Shown here: piece by piece, positions 23,546 through 29,117 of the stretch
Position numbering within the stretch: the stretch's first letter is position 1
Layout: every line of letters begins with the position of its first letter
NCBI RefSeq assembly: GCF_001039355.2
Contig: NW_019773620.1
Span: forward strand, 26,639-55,755
Source: Lingula anatina
Taxonomy: Eukaryota > Brachiopoda > Lingulata > Lingulida > Lingulidae
Direction of reading: 5' to 3'
DNA length: 29,117 bases
The notes under the pieces: model-generated
Seen by the model: only the letters and a program-made list of their open reading frames with translations
Database searches by the model: none
What the model was told of the DNA's origin: nothing
Made by a program: the position numbers and the translations under genes

Positions 23546-23553
23546 TGACGTCA
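23546..23553. promoter_or_regulatory. Perfect cAMP-response element TGACGTCA
   Basis: An eight-base palindromic CREB/ATF site in the divergent SUPT20H/OTUD4-like promoter, 178 bases before the OTUD4-like ATG. The sequence is exact; activity is inferred. Confidence 0.5.
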
Positions 23554-23567
23554 AGGAAAACACAACG

Positions 23568-23573
23568 CACGTG
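23568..23573. promoter_or_regulatory. E-box CACGTG
   Basis: It lies 15 bases to the right of the CRE in the same divergent promoter. A further palindromic AGCACGTGCT lies in the first OTUD4-like intron (CACGTG at 23961-23966). Confidence 0.4.
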
Positions 23574-23730
23574 CTACCAAATGTGTTTTTATGTTTTTTT
23601 CTCATTTTGAAATTTGTGAACCATTAATGTTCATACTCAGAAAAAGGCTTTGCTGGAACTTACTATATCACACGCTTTACAATTTTGTAAACAGTTTTCT
23701 TTTTTCGTTTTTAACTTTGAAGCGGGAATT

Positions 23731-26700
23731 ATGAAGACGACCACGAGGGGAGAGCCATTGGATAGATATTTAGCAGAGCTTGGCTTGTGGAGAAAAAGTA
23801 TAGCGAAGGACGGGTTCTCACTCTTCAGAGCTGTTTCTGAACAGGTACTACCAGAACATTTAGTTAATGAGTTGTGGCTTAGTTGTAAAGACTCACATAA
23901 CCAGAGAACACGCGGTTTGAATACTGCGTGCTTATAGTGGATTTGTGTTAAGGCCAAGAGCACGTGCTTGCACCGCCAGACTAAACTAGACGAACATTGT
24001 AAAAGAACTAGCAATTGTAAATAGACAACAATTACTCCCTCCTTATGTCTGCAATTTCTAACATTTTTTTTAGGGGGGGGGGGGGCAGCAGTCATTCTTA
24101 AGTTAGTTTAAAAGTATCACCGAGCTAGGTTTAAATAAACATCACTTCACAACGACTGCAGATACTTCAGTTCCAAGTTTGGTATCATATATGTAAAATG
24201 ACAGCTAACTGAAGAGAAAATTACATTTTTCAGAATTTTGTTTCAATGACAGTGAAACTGTCAACAATCAAGGGGATTTGCTGGTGTAGATATATACATG
24301 GATAGGGATGTAACTGAAATGGGTTCCACTAGAATTATACATTGAGAGATGTTGGGAGAATAGCTAATTCCTATGACAAAATTGCAGATTTGGTTCCTGT
24401 CCTTTTCCATAAGCGGGCTTAAATCAGGGGCGGATCCAGAGCTATTTTCTGAGTCTTCCAAATTATCTTTGTTGATCCATACTCCATTTTTGACCGTCTT
24501 CCAACAGAAAAATATAGATACCCATCAGTGTAAACTTGAATAGGCCTATCTGACCGTCTTCCTAAAGACCCAGAAGATGGCCTCAATCTGCCCTTGAAAA
24601 TAATTTGCCCTCTTTTAATGTAATGTACATACCTTCTTGATATAATATTCCTTATATATGCCAGTATCAAGACTAGAATATGAATTTCATCATTAATTGT
24701 CTTTTTGTGATAAAAAAGTGAGGAGACAGGAAAAGAAGCAGACAAGCTTACCTTCTTCAGTTTTATATTATTACTAAAAATCCATGTGCAGTTAACTTAA
24801 TCGGCTGTTGTAGAGATAACAAAGATGAGGGGAGGCACACTTCTCTATAATTAACCATATATATATATATTTTTTTTTTTTTTCGTTTTTTAATACTGGT
24901 CCTAGGGCAGTAGTGAAGTTTCCCCAAGCATGGATAGGTTTGCCTTTATTTTCTGCCAATAGACCTGATTTCAGTAAGCGATCCCAAATTTGTGATATTT
25001 GAAACCTGGCTCTGTCCCCATATCTCCAGATAGGTTCACTGGTGTTAATACAGTGCTAGTAGGCAATTCTTCCCTCACTTACATCAGACCAGGAAGGATC
25101 ACTCTCCAGAAAATGGATAGATTATCAAGCAACTCCTTCAGTGATTTATCTTAGGTGGCATTTATCTTAAGTGTGTTATTGGTGGGTATTGTGAGTTCCA
25201 TGATCTTAACGTTCATCACTGTTCTGTCTTGGTTTATTTTGGTACGGCTGGTATTCAATCAGAAGTTGGGTATGTATATGAATTTGGATATATTTCATTT
25301 ACATGGTATCATAAGCATTTTTTCATTGTAGATTGTAGTCAGTTTTTTTTTTTGCCTTGTTTGTACATTGTCATTATGGGGTATCATTAGACAAGCAATG
25401 AATAGTAAGGGGCTTAATCAATTACATACATGTAGCACCAACTTGTTTTAAATTGTTCTAATTATCAACCTTAATTTTTCCATGTTAATATACAGCATGC
25501 ATATAAGTGAGCTCTTGTATTTCCCGGGGAGTATTGCAAGCCTTTAAAGAATGAAATACTTGCAGATTGTCTGTTGACAGTATATGTGCAAAACAAAAAT
25601 CAATACAAATCAACTTGCCTAGGTCTCTTTTTCTCTTAGGAGAGAAGGGTGGATTGGTAGCAGACAGCAATTTCTGTCAATGAATGTATGACCTTCATTG
25701 GCTGAATGACTGTAGGGAGAAGAGGATATTGTCAATGATTTGTGGTCTATTCCTTAGTGCAGGTCCATATGCCACCTTTTGTATAATGAAGAGATGAAAT
25801 GGGTTGCTGTTGTTGATATGCTAGTATATGCCTGCTTTGTAATGTGATTGTTCCTTAGTTAACAACTAATCAGCTTTCTTCTGTTGTTAGTCATAACATG
25901 TTTTTTGAGACAACCTAACAAGATTTAAAGATTTTAATTCAAATAAATAAATAAATAAGTGGTATTTATCATTTATCATATGCAGCTAATCATAAATTTT
26001 CAGGTGGGGGAAGGGAGATAAGGAATTTTTGAAGTAATCACCAAAATCCATTGTACTGTATTAATTGTACCTCGATCTAGCATGCCTAGCAAATGGTTAA
26101 GGTTTGGTATAGCTTTTAAGTGATTAGTTCATCAAAAATTACCAAAGTGCATTTTAAGATGAGTGACAATTGCTTTTTTTACCTTTTCCTTTTTTTATTC
26201 AGCCGAGTTACGGTTTATCCATTGCGTGTACATTCTGGATAATTTCATTTAGAGATGACGCATTCTATATAGCTTATACTTTGTAGGTCTGCATTGATTT
26301 TTGCAAGCTGGGGAGCATTGTAGTATAGAGACATTTGTCTCTGGGTATCCACAGCAGGTTGCTTGCATTTATAAACACATCTGAAGAAAATGGCATATAG
26401 ATTAGGAAGCATGAAGTAGTGATCTTCAGCAGTCATTGGTATTTGATTTCAGGAACAAGAAGAGGTCATTAGTTCATCAGTGTCTAAGAGAGCAAGATTT
26501 TTCACTAGGTGAGATTCTTTTACGAACCTAATTATATTTTCCATTGCAGTTGTTTCTTTCCCAAGTCTATCATGTCCAAGTCAGAGATGCGTGTGTCAAA
26601 TACATGTCACAGTACCCGGCCAAATTTGAACATGTGAGTATTAAGATGTTTGTTTATATTAAAAAAACTGTTTCTATAAAAAATCCAAGTATGTTTATTC

Positions 26701-28790
26701 ACTGACATAAAGCTATTTTTTATCAACCTGTTACATCATATGTTAAAAAATCTTATTCATTGCAACAGGTTTGCCAATTATCAAGATTCTATTTATTTAC
26801 ATCAAAGAAAATTGCTGATAGAAATATATTTTTATGCTATACGTTAATTGTGTTTATATTTTGTATGTTAAAGGAAAATTTACTGAAAATTTTATGGTCA
26901 TAAACTACATAAATGTTTTTAATTCGATGCTTTGCACAAATTTTTCCTGAGAACCCTGTACGAGACATGTGATAACAGATTGACTGGATAAAAATACATT
27001 TTCTGAAAGCATAAACCTTTTCTTTAGAGAAATAGCTCTTTGCAAGTTGTGCATCTCTGAGTTGCAGTAGTTCTCCAATATGTTGTAATAGAAACTGCCC
27101 TATATTAGACACCTTGTCTTTGTAGCAGACAGTGCATATCTGCAGCAAAAATATATTATTGATTTTATTCTGATGTGATTCATGTTTAAGACTTCATGAG
27201 GATGTATTGGTACTTTAGTAATATCTGTGATCAGGAAGAGGATGTCTGTATCTGTTGTCACTGTGTAACAATTCAGCTACATTCAGTTACATCTTTATCT
27301 TTTTAAATTTTTTTAAATACGTTGTTAGACTTTGTTATAGGTAGGATATGTCACTTAGTCTACTGGTGCGCTGTGCCCACACACATACACACACTTTTAT
27401 TAATTTATTTATTCAAGACAAAACTGTTTTTTTTTTATCTATCCGAGACGATGTACTTGATATATGGTACTGTGGTTACAGACAGTGTGCATTTAAAAAT
27501 CTGGGGTTTGTGTTTTGCATCTTCTTGAAAACATAAATGTTTTTATATTTAATATTTTATTTCAAAGTTCAAGTATGTGTTTGTGGGAGAGGTGGTGCTT
27601 GAGGTGCTGGATAGGGGTAGGGTGTCATTTGTCTCAATTAATTAAGTTATGCATTTAACCTGGCAGCCTTGGAAATTAACTAAACATTATGACCAAGTCA
27701 GTCAGAATTAGGCCTTGTTGACGAATGATTTATTTTATCTTCTTGTGACATTTTTAGGCCTGCAGGTCCATGATAACTTAACAATCAGTGTAATGCAGAA
27801 AAAGAGCTCATAATTTTGATTCACATAAAGTCAGGCTTAATCCTGTTGTCTTTCCTATAGTTGTTGTAAGCTTGGGTTAGAAATAATAATAATCACATGT
27901 GGGGAGAAAGCCATCACAACTTGCTTGTAAACATGACCAAAAACAACCAAGTTTAGTAAAAATCCTCTTCCTTATTCTTACTGGTTACAACTAATATATC
28001 GCATTATTTTATATGTAAATTCCAGTTTATACAAGGGCCATATGAGAGTCATCTACGAGATTTAAATCAACCAAAGGTACGTAATGTAGTATGTGATTGT
28101 GAAAGATGAAATGAGTGCATTGAGATACCTGTTTGTGTTACAGTTGTTGACACGGTGACACTTTCAGTCACTCATCACGTGTGGTCCACCACTAAGTGGC
28201 TTAATTATGGTGAAACTATAAAGCCCTTCATTTCAGCAGTTGATTGTGTGCCACTGGGCATACTCTGCAGCTCATTTCAGTTGCATTTTGCAGGACATAA
28301 CCCATCCATGATATCGGGGTAATGCATTTATGTATTATTTTTGATAGAATTATAAGTCTCAATTTATATGAAACACCCTAAAATATGCCATCATTCTGCT
28401 AATATATATTAAAGAACATTCTTTTGTATGTATCAGGTATTAAAGTCTCTCTGTTGCATCATGTCTGACAATTTATTCAGGCTTGAATATTTCAATTTAC
28501 AATTAGATTTACAATTCAGAATGATCTGATATATCTCCTTAATATATTCACAACATTATAGCGCCACATTTATTTTATTCAGATGACAAAGATAATCAGT
28601 TGAACTGTAGAAAACCCTGTAAATTCTGTAAAGATTTTAGATTTTTATTGTGCATATCATGGTGAAAGTTAGTAGCATACTTTCAGTTTCACAATTCTTT
28701 GGGTCTGCAGATGTGCTGTGTTAAACTATAGATTATTTTATAGGAATGTGCTGGCCATGCTGAGATTTGTGCCCTGTCTTTAATTTACAA
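23731..28790 (+). CDS. OTUD4: OTUD4-like OTU-domain protein, N-terminal part (4 exons, continues past right edge)
   Basis: OTUD4 is an OTU-family deubiquitinase/scaffold with RNA-granule links in vertebrates. Exons are 23731-23844, 26550-26633, 28026-28076 and 28744-28790, all with AG/GT boundaries. The first three are in phase 0 and the last exits in phase 2, giving 98 codons. Order of motifs: PLDRYLAELGLWRKSIAKDG (9-28), LFRAVSEQ (31-38), VYHVQVRDACVKYMSQ in exon 2, FIQGPYESHL in exon 3, and AGHAEICALSLIY in exon 4. The last corresponds to VGQVEISALSLMY in human OTUD4. The ATG at 23731 is the first in frame and has A at -3. The aspartate of the DG.CLF motif is present (D27), but the expected catalytic cysteine is serine (S30, codon TCA at 23818-23820). 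The catalytic histidine region, Tudor-like part and tail lie beyond the window. Confidence 0.9.
23845..26549 (+). other. OTUD4: First intron of the OTUD4-like gene (2.7 kb)
   Basis: It runs from GTACTA to CATTGCAG. It holds a poly-G tract (24073-24085), a hAT-like terminal sequence at 24425, T-rich and AT-dinucleotide tracts (about 24858-24884) and an (AAAT)n run near 25940-25958. No conserved coding exon is recognised. Two short minus-strand frames (25485-25670, 26245-26436) have no family I can name. Confidence 0.7.
24425..24441 (+). mobile_element. hAT-like element terminus (solitary)
   Basis: CAGGGGCGGATCCAGAG resembles the 5' terminus seen in many invertebrate hAT-type miniature elements (CAGGGGCGGATCC...). 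No matching inverted end (GGATCCGCCCCTG) was found nearby, so the element is partial or decayed and its right limit is unknown. Confidence 0.35.
26634..28025 (+). other. OTUD4: Second intron of the OTUD4-like gene
   Basis: A GTGAGT donor and AAATTCCAG acceptor bound AT-rich sequence. No gene, repeat family or conserved frame is recognised inside. A short CACA run lies near 27378. Confidence 0.7.
28077..28743 (+). other. OTUD4: Third intron of the OTUD4-like gene
   Basis: GTACGT donor and TATTTTATAG acceptor. AT-rich; nothing further recognised except one CACGTG near 28177. Confidence 0.65.
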
Positions 28791-29031
28791 GTAAGTGTAG
28801 AAAATGAAAATATGTAGAAGTATGAGGATGAGATTCAACAGATGTTGTCATTTGATGGGGTAAAACTCGCTCAGCCACCAAGGAGTTGCATATGACTCCT
28901 TGCCGACAATCTTATTTCATTGAACTTTTATACTTTGCATTTAATTGGTGATTTGCTTGACATAGCATCTCACAACAATGAAAGCTAGATTTCCTTAATT
29001 CTGACATAACTAACAAAAAAGTTAATGTAGT

Positions 29032-29061
29032 TGTACCACCAGCGTTAGCGCTGGCGGTACA
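29032..29061. repeat. Imperfect palindrome at the right edge
   Basis: Arms tgtaccaccagcg and cgctggcggtaca pair with one mismatch and a short loop. The palindrome marks the point where AT-rich intron DNA gives way to GC-rich sequence. Confidence 0.7.
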
Positions 29062-29085
29062 CATGGTTTCGGTCCCGTCCGGATC

Positions 29086-29114
29086 GTTCCGCCGGCTCCG
29101 CCGGCTCCGCCGGC
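29086..29114. repeat. GC-rich 9-base tandem repeat at the window end
   Basis: The unit ccgccggct recurs about three times. The last 55 bases are far richer in G+C than anything else in the window. It is either part of an inserted element or an assembly artefact. Confidence 0.65.
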
Positions 29115-29117
29115 CCC

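Larger units (their letters stand above)
22389..23730. promoter_or_regulatory. Divergent upstream region shared by SUPT20H (minus) and the OTUD4-like gene (plus)
   Basis: The two start codons point away from each other across about 1.34 kb without other recognised genes. The SUPT20H ATG abuts an acceptor (TATTTATTAG|ATG), so a non-coding exon is expected. AAAG|GTAGGG at 23108/23107 on the minus strand is a candidate donor for it. That would put the two transcription starts within about 0.5 kb of each other, the distance of a bidirectional promoter. This is inference from spacing and splice signals. Confidence 0.5.

Noticed and set aside
23637-24095. Minus-strand open frame of 152 codons
   Set aside because: It is antisense to OTUD4-like exon 1 and its UTR, starts in the poly-C tract, and has no recognisable domain. 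The plus-strand exon has clear homology.
25485-26436. Minus-strand frames at 25485-25670 and 26245-26436 that look faintly protein-like
   Set aside because: I could not link them to a transposon or gene family, and they have no consistent splice sites. A translated search against transposon proteins would settle it.

Overview
The window is AT-rich, intron-rich animal nuclear DNA. Short coding exons with canonical GT/AG boundaries are spread over long introns full of microsatellites and small inverted-repeat elements. The protein matches are metazoan, and the repeat style (about 350-bp TTAA-flanked and TA-flanked miniature elements, long dinucleotide runs) best fits a lophotrochozoan, probably a bivalve mollusc. 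That taxonomic placement is an inference. No tRNA, rRNA, CRISPR array, bacterial operon or viral gene was recognised.

Layout from left to right. (1) About 537-4852, minus strand: the 5' part of PFAS (phosphoribosylformylglycinamidine synthase, de novo purine synthesis). It has a non-coding first exon and seven coding exons covering residues 1-327, and continues beyond the left edge. The first 300 bases are repetitive DNA inside a PFAS intron. (2) About 5040-7365, minus strand: a HNK-1/chondroitin-type carbohydrate sulfotransferase. A catalytic-core exon and a probable signal-anchor first exon are visible. Its 3' end breaks at a poly-G tract containing an ambiguous base. (3) 7366-9321: no recognised coding gene; it holds the likely 3' UTR of the next gene and one copy pair of a dispersed repeat. 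(4) 9322-22388, minus strand: a complete SUPT20H (SPT20 homologue, SAGA subunit) coding region. It has 23 coding exons, every junction is phase-consistent, and it encodes 1014 residues ending in a glutamine-rich tail. (5) 22389-23730: a divergent promoter region with a perfect CRE and an E-box. (6) 23731 to the right edge, plus strand: the 5' part of an OTUD4-like OTU-domain gene, four exons and 98 residues visible. (7) The last 90 bases change abruptly to GC-rich palindromic and tandem-repeat sequence.

The three recognised genes are housekeeping genes of unrelated pathways (purine synthesis, chromatin/transcription, ubiquitin/RNA biology). They do not form a functional cluster; the only structural relationship is the head-to-head SUPT20H/OTUD4-like arrangement. 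I found no convincing new multigene system. The points most worth following are the Cys-to-Ser change at the expected catalytic position of the OTU domain, two independent tandem duplications of exon 5' edges in SUPT20H introns (one producing an in-frame exon-like copy), a pair of TTAA-flanked miniature transposons, and the broken sulfotransferase.
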